Assembly (NCBI GenBank): GCA_041920465.1
Contig: JBHGXW010000019.1
Location: forward strand, 1-64,000
Origin: Brevibacillus_H sp041920465
GTDB taxonomy: Bacteria; Bacillota; Bacilli; Brevibacillales; Brevibacillaceae
Length of the DNA: 64,000 bases
Direction: 5' to 3'
In this document: positions 1-8,822 of the stretch, piece by piece
How the letters are laid out: the number at the start of each line of letters is the position of its first letter
How positions within the stretch are numbered: the stretch's first letter is position 1
Notes under the pieces: model-generated
Told to the model about the DNA's origin: nothing
The model's database searches: none
Seen by the model: only the letters and a program-made list of their open reading frames with translations
Program-made: the position numbers and the translations under genes

Positions 1-411
1 ACGCTCATTGCGCTGGGAGAAAAGCAATTTGAAACGCGCAGCTGGGCAACGAAATACAGAGGGCCTTTGGCGATCCATGCTGCCAAGAAAGTGGACAAGG
101 AAATTTGTCAGAAGGAGCCTTTCCGAAGGGTATTATCCAAACATGCGTATACGGCGGATAATCTGCAGACAGGAGTCATCGTTGCGACATGCCTGCTCAC
201 AGAATGCTATCAGGTTCATACGCACGTTGGGTTCTACGCTTTAGTAGGAGACCAAAACCACGTGATCGATGGCAATGAATATGAATTTGGATGGTATGGA
301 CTAGGCCGATACGCGAGGGAATTGACGACCGTAAAGCAGATCGAACCAATTCAAGCAGAAGGGCAGCAAGGTTTGTGGAATTGGAGGGAACGAGATGGCA
401 ACAGATTATGA
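1..411 (+). CDS. ASCH-domain phage-type protein, 5'-truncated by window edge
   Basis: The frame is open from the first base and the true start lies before the window. The visible 136 residues read as an ASCH (PUA-like fold) protein as found in Firmicutes prophages: LIALGEKQFETRSW near the start, then RGPLAIHAAKK, GVIVATC, and the C-terminal GQQGLWNW. ASCH proteins are thought to bind RNA; the role in phages is not established. The stop overlaps the ATG of the YopX-like ORF at 395, so the two were probably co-transcribed as part of a prophage. A TTG at 67 could act as an internal start, but residues upstream of it still match the family, so I treat the gene as 5'-partial. Confidence 0.75.
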   Translation, partial: TLIALGEKQFETRSWATKYRGPLAIHAAKKVDKEICQKEPFRRVLSKHAYTADNLQTGVIVATCLLTECYQVHTHVGFYALVGDQNHVIDGNEYEFGWYGLGRYARELTTVKQIEPIQAEGQQGLWNWRERDGNRL

Positions 412-801
412 AAAATTAGTGCACAACTTGATAACGGCCAATCAGAAGGCTTGCGAGGCCGTTTCTCAGGTATCAGACGGAGGCACAGCTAATCGGTACG
501 AATCCATGAACGATGCATTAGAAGGAAAAACAAACGGGGCATTTATAGAAAAAGTCGAATTGACGCAATTCACCGGCCTCAAAGATGCGCGTGGTAAAGA
601 AATTTACGCCGGCGACATCATGCAGGACTCGGACGACTGCTACAACATTGTCGAGTGGAGCAATGAGTGCGGGGCATGGTTGGTACGTGTTGTGATGGCT
701 GACGTAGTCAAGGATACACCGAACATCTCGCGGATTATAACGAAGTATGGAAAGTCATTGGTAACATATACGAAAATCCTGAGATGTTGCAAACGATTTA
801 A
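395..801 (+). pseudogene. YopX-like phage protein, frameshifted
   Basis: From ATG 395 the frame gives a YopX-type core (QFTGLKDARGKEIYAGDI, then YNIVEWSNECGAW). After about 705 the frame stops looking like the family and runs to 826. The expected YopX tail is instead in the +2 frame from about 715: HLADYNEVWKVIGNIYENPE, ending with LQTI and TAA at 799-801. This points to a small indel between about 690 and 715. YopX proteins are SPbeta-type phage proteins of unknown function. Together with the ASCH gene it marks a prophage remnant rather than a live phage. A sequencing error is the alternative. Confidence 0.75.
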
Positions 802-874
802 CACAATGGGTATTTTGTACGAGTAAGCAGAGGGACAAGGGAGGGAATATGGAGAAGGGCTACTTTGCGTAGCC

Positions 875-1360
875 CTAGATTGAGTAGTCATCTTTTTTCT
901 TGTGGTACAATAGAGAGCCCCCAAATACTATGAAAATTACACCCAAGATGCCGCCGATTTGGGTAGAAAGGAGATTAGTTGCTAGAAAAATAAAAGCAAC
1001 CGTAGTTAAAATCAAAATGGGGATTAAAAGGGTGTGTTTTCGACCACCAAAAATGTACATTTCCGTTAGACCTAACGCAGGTCCCAAAAGGAAGATTGGC
1101 CATGTTTTGCTCATATCACCATTGAAAAAAAGCTGACTAAAGAAGAACAACGGTGCGTACACAAGAAGGATCCCTCCTGGAACGAGTACTCCTGCCCGTT
1201 TGGGACTAGGGTCCATGAAAAAGTAAATGTGAAAACCGATGGCAGGAATTAATAGAAAGGATGGCCATAATTCGTCCATTCCAATCTCGAATCCACCATA
1301 CGTAGCCAGAACAAAAATAGCACCAATTCCAATTAAAGCAACCCCAAAAATTTGCCGCAT
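875..1360 (-). CDS. Small membrane protein, LiaF/LiaI N-terminal-like
   Basis: 161-aa protein of four or five hydrophobic segments separated by short polar loops, beginning MRQIFGVALIGIGAIFVLATYG. The repeated pattern of helix, ELWPSFLLIPAIGF, helix, TWPIFLLGPALGL resembles the transmembrane region of LiaI/LiaF-type and related DUF membrane proteins of Firmicutes that respond to envelope stress. It lacks the C-terminal soluble domain of LiaF. The start at 1360 has a good RBS (AGAAGGGAG, about 9 nt upstream on the minus strand). It stands alone on the minus strand next to phage remnants, with no two-component partner in view, so a role in stress sensing is only a guess from resemblance. Confidence 0.6.
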   Translation of the reverse strand: MRQIFGVALIGIGAIFVLATYGGFEIGMDELWPSFLLIPAIGFHIYFFMDPSPKRAGVLVPGGILLVYAPLFFFSQLFFNGDMSKTWPIFLLGPALGLTEMYIFGGRKHTLLIPILILTTVAFIFLATNLLSTQIGGILGVIFIVFGGSLLYHKKKDDYSI

Positions 1361-1652
1361 TTAAGTTTTTCTCCCTTCTATAAAAGTTACGAATAGCACT
1401 GTATAAATCTACCATAGCCTTTAAACTTTATCATCAGTCTTAGGATTGAGGAAATTTAAAATTTAACACAATGGATAAAAAGCAAAAGGGTCTGTCAACA
1501 ATTTTGTGTAAACTCAATGAAGGAAGATGAGCACAAGGTAAGTAAATTGAAAAGCGAAACTCGTCCCACTGATAGAACATGGGGAAACCATGGTAAAATC
1601 TAGTCAGGGAAAGATTGCCAAGATGGATTGTCGGGAAAGTGAGTCGTTCTGA

Positions 1653-2009
1653 TTGAAGAATTTTCGGCTGTTTTGGATAATACCGTTGGCATTGGCTTCC
1701 TTATCGTGGATAATTGGCGTGGCATACTTTTCAAAAATGCCCAATGTCATGACCACTCATTGGGGGTTCCTTGGGGAGCCAAACGGCTACTCAACACGAT
1801 TTTGGGGAGTTTTTATTTCATCAATTTTTGGCAGTGTAATCACTATTTTGTTTTTCGTCGCAGATGAACTGCGGGTACGAGGCAAAGTTAAGTTTATAGG
1901 CGATCCATTAGGAAGGCAGATTGGACCATATACTGTTCCAATTATATGTAGTGTTGTTTGGATCATTCTTTTGATAAGCCAATATGATATTCTAAAAAGT
2001 AATATGTAA
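1653..2009 (+). CDS. DUF1648-domain membrane protein (SdpI N-terminal-like)
   Basis: 118 aa with three predicted membrane helices. The first helix and the following MPNVMTTHWGFLGEPNGY match the DUF1648 signature found at the N-terminus of SdpI-type immunity and signalling proteins. There is no full SdpI C-terminal half, so this is a stand-alone DUF1648 protein. TTG 1653 is the first possible start after an in-frame TGA at 1650, and its RBS is weak, so the gene may have lost its native 5' end. Function unknown; it sits between phage remnants and the group II intron. Confidence 0.6.
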   Translation: MKNFRLFWIIPLALASLSWIIGVAYFSKMPNVMTTHWGFLGEPNGYSTRFWGVFISSIFGSVITILFFVADELRVRGKVKFIGDPLGRQIGPYTVPIICSVVWIILLISQYDILKSNM

Positions 2010-2104
2010 CAGCCTGATACCAAGATACGTGAGGGCGTCAGACTTACCACTGCATGTGGTTTGTTCTGGCGTCCTTTTTATTTTGACTGAAGGAGGGACG
2101 AGAA

Positions 2105-2247
2105 GTGGCGAAGATTTACGAATCATGGATGCAAAGAAAAAGAAGCAAAACGAGCCGATCAGCTTTGATGAGCACCTACAGAAAGCCAAAGATCGCTTTC
2201 GGAAGCCGCCGCCAAAGCAGCCGGTAGAAGTCCTTACGATTGAGTAG
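2105..2247 (+). CDS. Small basic ORF, probably frameshifted, phage-like
   Basis: A strong RBS (AGGAGGG at 2091-2097) sits 7 nt before GTG 2105, which starts MAKIYESWMQRKRS. However, the more protein-like reading is in another frame from ATG 2126: MDAKKKKQNEPISFDEHL followed by a Lys/Pro-rich stretch, ending with TAG at 2245-2247. Joining the two frames around the A-rich run near 2130 would give one sensible 47-residue protein, so an indel there is likely. No family recognised. It lies directly upstream of the group II intron relic. Confidence 0.35.
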
Positions 2248-2264
2248 CTACGCCGGATGATGGG

Positions 2265-2639
2265 TGATACGGGCCCGCGGCAGGCAGTTTCTCAAGGATA
2301 GTGAAAACAGGCGCAAGTAATCATGGGGAGTGGTTCATAATACCGATGAACATAAGGACAACACAACCTTATGGAGGGAAGGAGCCCTGCTTTGTTCACG
2401 GGTAGGAAGAAGGTAAAAGTAAGTGAATGCAAATAAACTGCTAACTACACCAATGTAAAAGCTTGAGAACTTCAGAATACCCTATACCACTCAGCCAAGG
2501 ATACACAATCTGAATACTGATGGAAGAAGAACATCGGAAAGCCGTATGAGGGAAAACCTCACGTACGGTTTGATGCGGGGGAGCTGAAATGAGTAAGGCG
2601 ACCAAACGGTCGCCCAACAGTTTCAGTTCTCTACCCTAC
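2265..2639 (+). mobile_element. Group II intron relic without reverse transcriptase
   Basis: Domain V is clear at 2538-2571: 34 nt with the AGC triad (AAGCCGTATG), a GAAA tetraloop and the CACGTACGGTTT return strand. Domain VI follows (stem GGAGCTGAAA / TTTCAGTTCTC with an inner hairpin GGCGACC-aaac-GGTCGCC), and the element ends CTACCCTAC at 2639, a common bacterial group II 3' end. The upstream part (about 2280-2480) resembles domain I to III sequence. No intron-encoded protein is present; domain IV must be very short or deleted. The 5' boundary is uncertain; GTGATACGGG near 2265 is the best candidate. It could splice only with a reverse transcriptase supplied in trans. Confidence 0.75.
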
Positions 2640-2782
2640 ATCGGTTTGTGCTTACGACGACAATGGCAACGAACTACAACACTTTGACCTTTTTTTAATG
2701 TAATGGTGATGGGACGGCGTTTTTTTGACATAATTCCATCTCCTCTTTATTTGATAGTGTATTTTATGAAATACAGCTAGAG

Positions 2783-3505
2783 ATGATTGGACGAACCGTC
2801 ACCGTAAACTACCTATTTGATTATTTATCGGGACACAAAAAGAGGGGAAACAGAGTGCAGGTCATGCTGTTAGAGGAGTTTTATCAGCGGAACAAGGAAC
2901 TGAATTCCTAACAAGATTGTCCTCAACTTCGCTCGGAAATTATCGATTTCGGGACTTCCTACATCGTCAGCAACCCGATCCGTTACACGGCTAACGAAGA
3001 CAGGGAAGAGATTGACGAATACATTATGAAGCTGCAGGCGGTATTAGTTGACAACGATGAAGAGAGCTTGTCTTTCGAATTGATAGAGGACGGCTCTATC
3101 GATGGTGAGGTCTTTGAATACTGCTATTTTGATGAAGACGGCCAAATTTGCATGACCGAATTCAAAGCGGGCGAATGCATTGCTGTGTACGACACCACGG
3201 TGAAAGTCAAGCTGGTCAAGCTAATTGGGACAAATCGAGTTTGCAAAAAGGTGTTTGACACTTTAAGGCCGTTCCTTAACCGTACAAGGCGAAAACGCAT
3301 ATGTATAGTTAACAACGGGCAGGAGAGTGAAGGAAAGATGAGCTTTTTCAAATGCGAAATGATCCGGAAGCTTACCAGGCATGGAATTACACAGGCATGC
3401 GGAAAACCGCTCAAGGATGCTTCTTTTGATGAGTTACGGGATGAATGGGGGCGTTTCGAGTTAAATAAAAAAAAATCTCCCAATAGAAAAAGTGAGCATA
3501 TTTGA
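2783..3505 (+). pseudogene. Unknown ORF broken by one in-frame TAA
   Basis: The frame runs from ATG 2783 (MIGRTVTVNYLFDYL) to TAA 2909-2911, then continues open in the same frame (QDCPQLRSEIIDFG...) to TAG-free coding-like sequence and stops at 3503-3505. Downstream of the stop, ATG 3026 gives 159 aa with an acidic, strand-rich region, and ATG 3338 with its own GGAAAG RBS could express a separate 55-aa C-terminal piece (IRKLTRHGIT, FDELRDEW) that resembles small basic proteins of Firmicutes plasmids and phages. No function recognised. The single stop suggests gene decay in this accessory patch, but two separate short genes in one frame cannot be excluded. Confidence 0.45.
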
Positions 3506-3713
3506 TTAAATAGCTGCCAATTGTAGAGCCAGCCCTATCAGTATGAAAAATAACATAAGTCCGGTGAACTAATGTCATCTGTACATGAAGTGTAACCCTC
3601 TTGTAACAGAGATGATCGTTATCGATACACCTTGAACCGGCTAGCAAAATCGTCTATTGTGAAAAATATACCAGCATTCAAAGAAAACATAATTGCGAAG
3701 TAGGGACAAGCCG

Positions 3714-4280
3714 ATGTTGATCAAATTAATTGTGTGCCAGGTTTCTCAAAAGAATAAAGCGATATTCTCCCAAGCACAAGCCCGTTGGTCTAAGCTGAAA
3801 AATGTGAGAGGTTTTATTGGGCAATGCGGCGGGTGGAATACAAGCAAGCGGGAAGAAGCTGTTATTCTGGGGTTTTGGGCTGATGAAGCAGCTTATAGCA
3901 TCTTTATGCAGGATGACCATGACCCAATTCTGGAGCAGACAAAGCAGGCAGGCACCTATGAAGGGATTACGATTACCTTGCTGCAAAGCTTGCCCCATGC
4001 AGATTCTTCTGGTTTTGTAAACGAATTGCCAAAAGCGGATTGCTTGAAGATAGAAGAACAGCCGTCGCTGGAAGATAGGCCTAACCAAGGACTCGTTTTG
4101 TGCAAACTTGGCTCCTCCCTTCCTGTTGCCCGTCTTTCGATTTTACCGGTTGAAGAATCGACGAGGACCAAAGGGAATGCCCAGGAAGTTGGAACGGCGG
4201 GACAGCGGTACGAGCAAGCAGAAGCAGATGCCGGCACAAGAAGGATCAGCTTGGAACCTGACTGGAATGTCTTCGCTTAA
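3714..4280 (+). CDS. YdbC-like DUF4937 protein
   Basis: 188 aa. The N-terminal half is a DUF4937/antibiotic-biosynthesis-monooxygenase-like ferredoxin fold (MLIKLIVCQVSQ, FIGQCGGWNTS, GFWADEAAYSIFMQDDHD), close to B. subtilis YdbC. Family members usually carry a second copy of the fold ending in an EPDW motif; here the end LEPDWNVFA is kept but the middle is short and low in secondary-structure logic, so the second domain looks eroded or locally frame-disturbed. ATG 3714 is chosen over TTG 3693 because AGGGA lies 6-7 nt upstream and the domain starts there. Function unknown. It precedes tepA with its own short gap. Confidence 0.7.
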   Translation: MLIKLIVCQVSQKNKAIFSQAQARWSKLKNVRGFIGQCGGWNTSKREEAVILGFWADEAAYSIFMQDDHDPILEQTKQAGTYEGITITLLQSLPHADSSGFVNELPKADCLKIEEQPSLEDRPNQGLVLCKLGSSLPVARLSILPVEESTRTKGNAQEVGTAGQRYEQAEADAGTRRISLEPDWNVFA

Positions 4281-4339
4281 ATGACGCATTTTTTCCCTCC
4301 TGTAAATCCATACTATGGATAGTTAAGGAGGTATTCACC

Positions 4340-5149
4340 ATGTCAACCAATTCCCAGCAAACATTGTCTTCCATAAGTCATCTGCTTCGCGGACAAAATC
4401 CTCCGTCTCCACCTCCGCACTCCCCGGAAGCTCCGGTACCGGGGGTGAACCCCGATGCCACTCCCGATGATTCCAAGAAGCGAATTCTTGACACGATTAC
4501 ACAGTTAGGGCAGACGAACGTGCCACAGTTGGAAAGCAATATTTATTGTCTTACCATTATCGGGCAAGTGGAAGGGCATATCCAACTGCCGCCGCAAAAT
4601 AAAACCACCAAATACGAGCATTTGATTCCTCAGTTGGTGGCGGCTGAACAAAACAGCAAGATCGAAGGAATTCTCGTCATTTTGAATACAGTGGGAGGCG
4701 ACGTGGAAGCTGGCTTGGCAATAGCAGAAATGATCGCATCACTTTCCAAACCGGTAGTTACGCTCGTCCTTGGCGGCGGGCACAGTATTGGTGTTCCGAT
4801 TGCGGTATCCGGAGATTATTCGTTTATTGCCGAAACCGCTACCATGACGATTCATCCCATTCGCTTAACCGGATTGGTGATTGGTGTTCCGCAAACATTT
4901 GAATACCTGGACAAGATGCAGGATCGGGTCGTGCAATTTATCGCTCGCAACTCTCGCATCACGGAAGAGCAATTTCGTGACTTGATGATGCGCACAGGAG
5001 AGTTGACCCGCGATATCGGAACCAATGTAATCGGTGCAGATGCGATTAAATACGGGTTAATTGATGAAGTGGGCGGACTTGGCAAAGCGTTGAAGAAGCT
5101 GAACGAGTTAATCGAGAAGGCACGAACCGGAGAGAAGGTGCTGCAGTGA
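4340..5149 (+). CDS. tepA: TepA, ClpP-like translocation-enhancing protease
   Basis: 269 aa, RBS AAGGAGG 10 nt upstream. The N-terminal 55 residues are Pro/Ser-rich and likely disordered; the rest is a ClpP/SppA-class crotonase fold with ILVILNTVGGDVEAG, the serine in GGGHSIGVP and the histidine in TMTIHP. In B. subtilis TepA (YmfB) is a cytosolic protease-like protein linked to pre-protein translocation and degradation of spore proteins. Position upstream of ylzJ and spoIIIE matches B. subtilis exactly, which makes the symbol safe. Confidence 0.93.
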   Translation: MSTNSQQTLSSISHLLRGQNPPSPPPHSPEAPVPGVNPDATPDDSKKRILDTITQLGQTNVPQLESNIYCLTIIGQVEGHIQLPPQNKTTKYEHLIPQLVAAEQNSKIEGILVILNTVGGDVEAGLAIAEMIASLSKPVVTLVLGGGHSIGVPIAVSGDYSFIAETATMTIHPIRLTGLVIGVPQTFEYLDKMQDRVVQFIARNSRITEEQFRDLMMRTGELTRDIGTNVIGADAIKYGLIDEVGGLGKALKKLNELIEKARTGEKVLQ

Positions 5150-5373
5150 TTATCTACTCGACGATGCCGTTGGAGTTGATTTTTGAGAATAATGAGCAGG
5201 TGAATCAGCAAAAGCTGCAAGAGATCACATTTGGTCATGCGACCATGTTGATTGAGCCGATTAATCCTTGTGAAGGAAAGATTGTTCGGCTAATCAGTCC
5301 CGATCCGCAAGATTATTTGAATCCGCGTTTTGCTCCCGGACAAACGATCACATTTCGACCTGATATGTCGTAA
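5146..5373 (+). CDS. ylzJ: YlzJ-like protein
   Basis: 75 aa starting with GTG 5146, overlapping the tepA stop by 4 nt, so translationally coupled. Sequence (IIYSTMPLELIFE at the start, HATMLIEPIN and LISPDPQDYLNP inside) is the small YlzJ family found between tepA and spoIIIE in many Bacilli. Function unknown. Confidence 0.85.
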   Translation: MIIYSTMPLELIFENNEQVNQQKLQEITFGHATMLIEPINPCEGKIVRLISPDPQDYLNPRFAPGQTITFRPDMS

Positions 5374-5406
5374 CCTTTTACCTGTATTTCTGCTATTTTC
5401 CTGTGG

Positions 5407-5456
5407 TATACTAGTTTTGAGCGTAGAATGCAGCCGGAGAATTCGGCTGCCTTTTC
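5407..5456 (+). promoter_or_regulatory. Extended -10 promoter followed by terminator-like hairpin before spoIIIE
   Basis: TGGTATACT (-10 at 5407-5412) is an extended -10. About 18 nt downstream is the hairpin GCAGCCG-gagaatt-CGGCTGC (5430-5450) followed by CTTTTC. It may terminate tepA-ylzJ transcription and/or attenuate the promoter for spoIIIE. No clear -35 box. Confidence 0.45.
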
Positions 5457-5481
5457 ATTCTATTGGAAAAAGGAGCATGCC

Positions 5482-7860
5482 ATGAGCAGAAGAACCAAAA
5501 AACCGTCACCGGCGGCATGGGCCTCGGTTGTTAAATTAGAATTGTTCGGACTTATTCTCATTGTTCTCTCCATAATCGGATTGTTGGAGAGCGGCTGGCT
5601 GGGCAAGCATGTGCTGGCTTTTTTCTTTCGTTTTTTGGCAGGCTCTTGGGATTTTATGATCCCTTTGCTGTTAATCGGAATATCCATCCATATGATGTTT
5701 ACGCGTAAACCGCCGAGCCTGAATTTGCGGATTATCGGCTGTTTGCTGATATTTGTGGGTGTTCTGACCTGGGATCATCTCATTTTGTACCAGCTTGTTT
5801 CCAATGGCGGCAAATTCGATCCAAACATTATCCGGATTACCTGGGAGAGGCTGCTCCTTGATCAAAGCCAAAAAGTTTCTACAACAGGGGTAGCAGGCGG
5901 TATGGTGGGAGCACTGGTGTTTGCCGTAAGCCACGGCTTATTTGGCATGGTGGGAACCGGGCTTGTGATTGGATTGTTTTTTCTCATCGGTTTGATGTTC
6001 TTATTCAATCTCTCTTACGTTGACATTATTCTTTTTATCAAAAACAAGCTGTCCAGCATGTACGCAAAATCAAAAGAGTCGATTAAGGAGGCGGCACAGT
6101 TACTCGCTGAAGAAAGTGACAAACGAAAGGCGGAACAAGCCAAACGCAAGCGGCAAGCGAATGGCAGCGAGACAAGCAATCAATCATCAGATTCTGTTGT
6201 GGTTGTACCTGATCCGGTCGATCAGGAATCTCTATTCAACGACGAAAAAGCGGAAGAGGACATCATTGTCAATCCGGTAATCCGTGATTTTGCCGAGAAA
6301 ATTCTAACGGAAGAATCGGCTGTACCTGAATCACAGCCGTCGAATCCGGTCAAGAAAACGGTGCAAACAAAAGGCTTGGATGCGGATGAAGTAAGCTTTC
6401 GCGGGCTGTCGGAGACAACGTATGAAGGACCTGATTCGTACATCATACCGTCTCTCTCCATTCTTGCGCGTCCGAAGCATAGTGCCATTACCAAAGATGT
6501 AGATCATAACACGAATGCATTGAAATTGGTCAACACGCTCAAAAGCTTCGGGGTCAGCGCGATTGTTTCCGAAGTACACAGAGGGCCAGCGGTTACCCGA
6601 TACGAGATTCAACCTGCCGTTGGGGTGAAGGTGAGTCGGATCGTCAGCTTAACCGATGACCTGGCGCTGGCTCTTGCTGCCAAAGATATCCGGATTGAAG
6701 CTCCGATCCCGGGGAAATCGGCTATCGGGATTGAAGTACCTAATTCCGAGGTAGCTGTTGTTACGCTACGAGAAGTATTGGAATCGCCCAATTACCAGGA
6801 TGCCGCATCACGCTTGACGGTAGGCCTTGGACGTGACATCTCCGGGGAACCGATCGTTGCTGATTTGACCAAAATGCCGCATTTGCTGGTAGCCGGTGCT
6901 ACGGGAAGCGGGAAATCCGTCTGTATCAATGGCATTATTACGAGCATCCTGTTTAAGGCGAAGCCAAGCGAAGTAAAACTGATGATGATTGACCCGAAAA
7001 TGGTGGAGCTTAACGTCTACAACGGCATTCCTCATCTGTTGGCTCCCGTCGTAACTGATCCGCGAAGAGCGTCTGTCGCCTTGAAAAAAGTGGTGGCTGA
7101 GATGGAACGCCGCTATAACCTGTTCGCACAAAACGGGTCTCGCAATATCGAAATGTACAACCAATGGGTAAGAGAACAGAATGATTCAGGGATCAAAACC
7201 AGCTCGCTGCCTTACATTGTGGTAATCGTTGACGAGTTGGCTGACTTAATGATGGTGGCGCCGGGAGAAGTAGAAGACGCAATTTGCCGATTGGCTCAAA
7301 TGGCCCGTGCAGCCGGAATTCACTTGATTATCGCGACACAGCGTCCGTCGGTAGATGTTATTACAGGTGTCATCAAAGCCAACATTCCTTCCCGGATTGC
7401 CTTTGGGGTATCCTCGATGGCTGACTCGCGTACCATTCTTGATATGGGCGGTGCGGAAAAGCTGTTGGGCCGGGGAGATATGCTCTTCCTGCCGATGGGG
7501 GCTTCCAAGCCGACACGGATACAGGGGGCGTTTGTCTCTGATAAAGAGGTAGAGGAAGTCGTTACGTTTGTAAAAGAACAGCAGGAAGCCAAATATCACG
7601 AAGAGATGATCCCGGAAGAGGTTGGGGAAGAAGTGCAGACAGTAGTAGATGATGAATTGTTTGATCAGGCGGTTCAAATCGTTGCCGAAGCGCAAACTGC
7701 CTCTGCTTCCCTCTTGCAGCGCCGCTTGCGTGTCGGATATACCCGTGCTGCCCGCTTGATTGACATAATGGAGGCGAAGGGAATTGTTGGGCCGTACGAA
7801 GGCAGCAAACCGAGAGAAGTACGAATTCCGCGTCCTTCGGCGGAGAGTCAAATTTCGTAG
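5482..7860 (+). CDS. spoIIIE: SpoIIIE/FtsK DNA translocase
   Basis: 792 aa from ATG 5482 (RBS AAAGGAG); the longer frame from 5428 would read through the hairpin and is rejected. N-terminus has about four membrane helices (residues 20-185), then an acidic/basic linker (about 190-310), the alpha/beta RecA-like motor with Walker A GATGSGKS at about 471 and Walker B-type VIVDELADLMM, and the C-terminal gamma winged helix (LLQRRLRVGYTRAARLIDIM). It pumps chromosome DNA across the septum; in B. subtilis it fills the forespore. Context next to tepA-ylzJ supports SpoIIIE over SftA. Length is typical. Confidence 0.95.
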   Translation: MSRRTKKPSPAAWASVVKLELFGLILIVLSIIGLLESGWLGKHVLAFFFRFLAGSWDFMIPLLLIGISIHMMFTRKPPSLNLRIIGCLLIFVGVLTWDHLILYQLVSNGGKFDPNIIRITWERLLLDQSQKVSTTGVAGGMVGALVFAVSHGLFGMVGTGLVIGLFFLIGLMFLFNLSYVDIILFIKNKLSSMYAKSKESIKEAAQLLAEESDKRKAEQAKRKRQANGSETSNQSSDSVVVVPDPVDQESLFNDEKAEEDIIVNPVIRDFAEKILTEESAVPESQPSNPVKKTVQTKGLDADEVSFRGLSETTYEGPDSYIIPSLSILARPKHSAITKDVDHNTNALKLVNTLKSFGVSAIVSEVHRGPAVTRYEIQPAVGVKVSRIVSLTDDLALALAAKDIRIEAPIPGKSAIGIEVPNSEVAVVTLREVLESPNYQDAASRLTVGLGRDISGEPIVADLTKMPHLLVAGATGSGKSVCINGIITSILFKAKPSEVKLMMIDPKMVELNVYNGIPHLLAPVVTDPRRASVALKKVVAEMERRYNLFAQNGSRNIEMYNQWVREQNDSGIKTSSLPYIVVIVDELADLMMVAPGEVEDAICRLAQMARAAGIHLIIATQRPSVDVITGVIKANIPSRIAFGVSSMADSRTILDMGGAEKLLGRGDMLFLPMGASKPTRIQGAFVSDKEVEEVVTFVKEQQEAKYHEEMIPEEVGEEVQTVVDDELFDQAVQIVAEAQTASASLLQRRLRVGYTRAARLIDIMEAKGIVGPYEGSKPREVRIPRPSAESQIS

Positions 7861-7898
7861 GCATATATTTGAGATCCCTGCATATTTTTCAACAAAAT

Positions 7899-7975
7899 TT
7901 GACTTGCATGTTTCTCTAAGCATAAGGTAAAATTTCTACGGACTAAAGGAATTTGAGGAAGGCCGCCGAAATTTT
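7899..7975 (+). promoter_or_regulatory. Putative promoter and leader hairpin upstream of GntR gene
   Basis: TTGCAT (7904-7909), 18-nt spacer, TAAAAT (7928-7933) is a plausible SigA promoter; TTGACT at 7899 with TAAGGT is an overlapping alternative. The following leader can fold as AAAATTTC (7929-7936) against GAAATTTT (7968-7975). This inverted repeat could be an RNA stem or an operator; the sequence does not decide. Confidence 0.4.
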
Positions 7976-8034
7976 ATTCGTAGAGGTCTGACGTCCTACC
8001 ATTACGTGTGCCACAGGAAGCGGGAGTGAAGGAG

Positions 8035-8760
8035 ATGACGATCAAAGGGAGTTCACGTTCACTTAGCCTATTGGTAATGGATCGTCTCAAGGAAGACATT
8101 GAAGCGGGGCGATTACAACCAGGTGAGCGATTGCCATCTGAAACAGAGCTGTCAAAGCGGTTAGGTGTCAGCAGGGCAACCCTTCGAGAGGCACTCCGTT
8201 TACTTGAAGAGGAAAAAATCGTCGTCCGCCGACACGGAGTTGGTACCTTTATTCATCCACGGCCTGTTTTTTCTGGAGGAATTGGGGAACTCTTTAGTGT
8301 AACAGGAGCGATTGAACGGCAGGGACAACAACCAGGCACGATACTTCTACATACTGGCGTAGCAGAACCGATTGAAGATGACCGCAAGCGTTTGCATTTG
8401 GCCAATAGGGAAAAACTATTGACGGTGGAACGTGTCAGAACAGCGGATGGAGAACCGGTCGTATACTGTGTAGACAAGATTCCTGCCAGCCTGCTGCCTA
8501 ATGGTTACCGAATGGAATGTGAGTCAATCTTCGAGGCCTTAGAGGAAGTGTCGGGAATTCGCATTGTGTATGCCGTTGCCGACATCGAACCAATTGGTTT
8601 CCACGACAAAGTGTCCAGCCTGCTGCATTGTGATCACAAGACGGCACTTTTGCTTCTTCGTCAGATTCATTACGACGACAAAGAGCGGGCCGTGTTGTAC
8701 TCGCGAAACTATTTTCGCGCGGACAAGTTTCACTTCCAAGTAGTACGCAGACGTTTGTAG
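8035..8760 (+). CDS. ymfC: GntR-family regulator with UTRA domain (YmfC-like)
   Basis: 241 aa. N-terminal winged helix (about 15-75: LVMDRLKEDIEAGRLQPGERLPSE split by LGVSRATLREALRLLEEE) followed by a UTRA ligand-binding domain. ATG 8035 is preferred over GTG 8008 because GGGAG lies 8 nt upstream and homology begins there. HutC-subfamily repressors bind small effectors in the UTRA domain. It is directly upstream of a BMP-type nucleoside importer and is in the place of ymfC in the spoIIIE region of Bacilli, so it probably controls that importer; this is inference from position. Confidence 0.85.
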   Translation: MTIKGSSRSLSLLVMDRLKEDIEAGRLQPGERLPSETELSKRLGVSRATLREALRLLEEEKIVVRRHGVGTFIHPRPVFSGGIGELFSVTGAIERQGQQPGTILLHTGVAEPIEDDRKRLHLANREKLLTVERVRTADGEPVVYCVDKIPASLLPNGYRMECESIFEALEEVSGIRIVYAVADIEPIGFHDKVSSLLHCDHKTALLLLRQIHYDDKERAVLYSRNYFRADKFHFQVVRRRL

Positions 8761-8822
8761 GGGGAACCGCGGGTCTCAGCAATTTTTTTAGTTCATTAAA
8801 ATGAAATGGGGGTATCTGAAGG

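Noticed and set aside
8..244. 78-aa frame at the window start
   Set aside because: Shadow of the ASCH gene, which is in a different frame with clear family motifs.
7929..7975. Purine riboswitch before the nucleoside importer
   Set aside because: No conserved purine-aptamer core; only a simple inverted repeat is visible.
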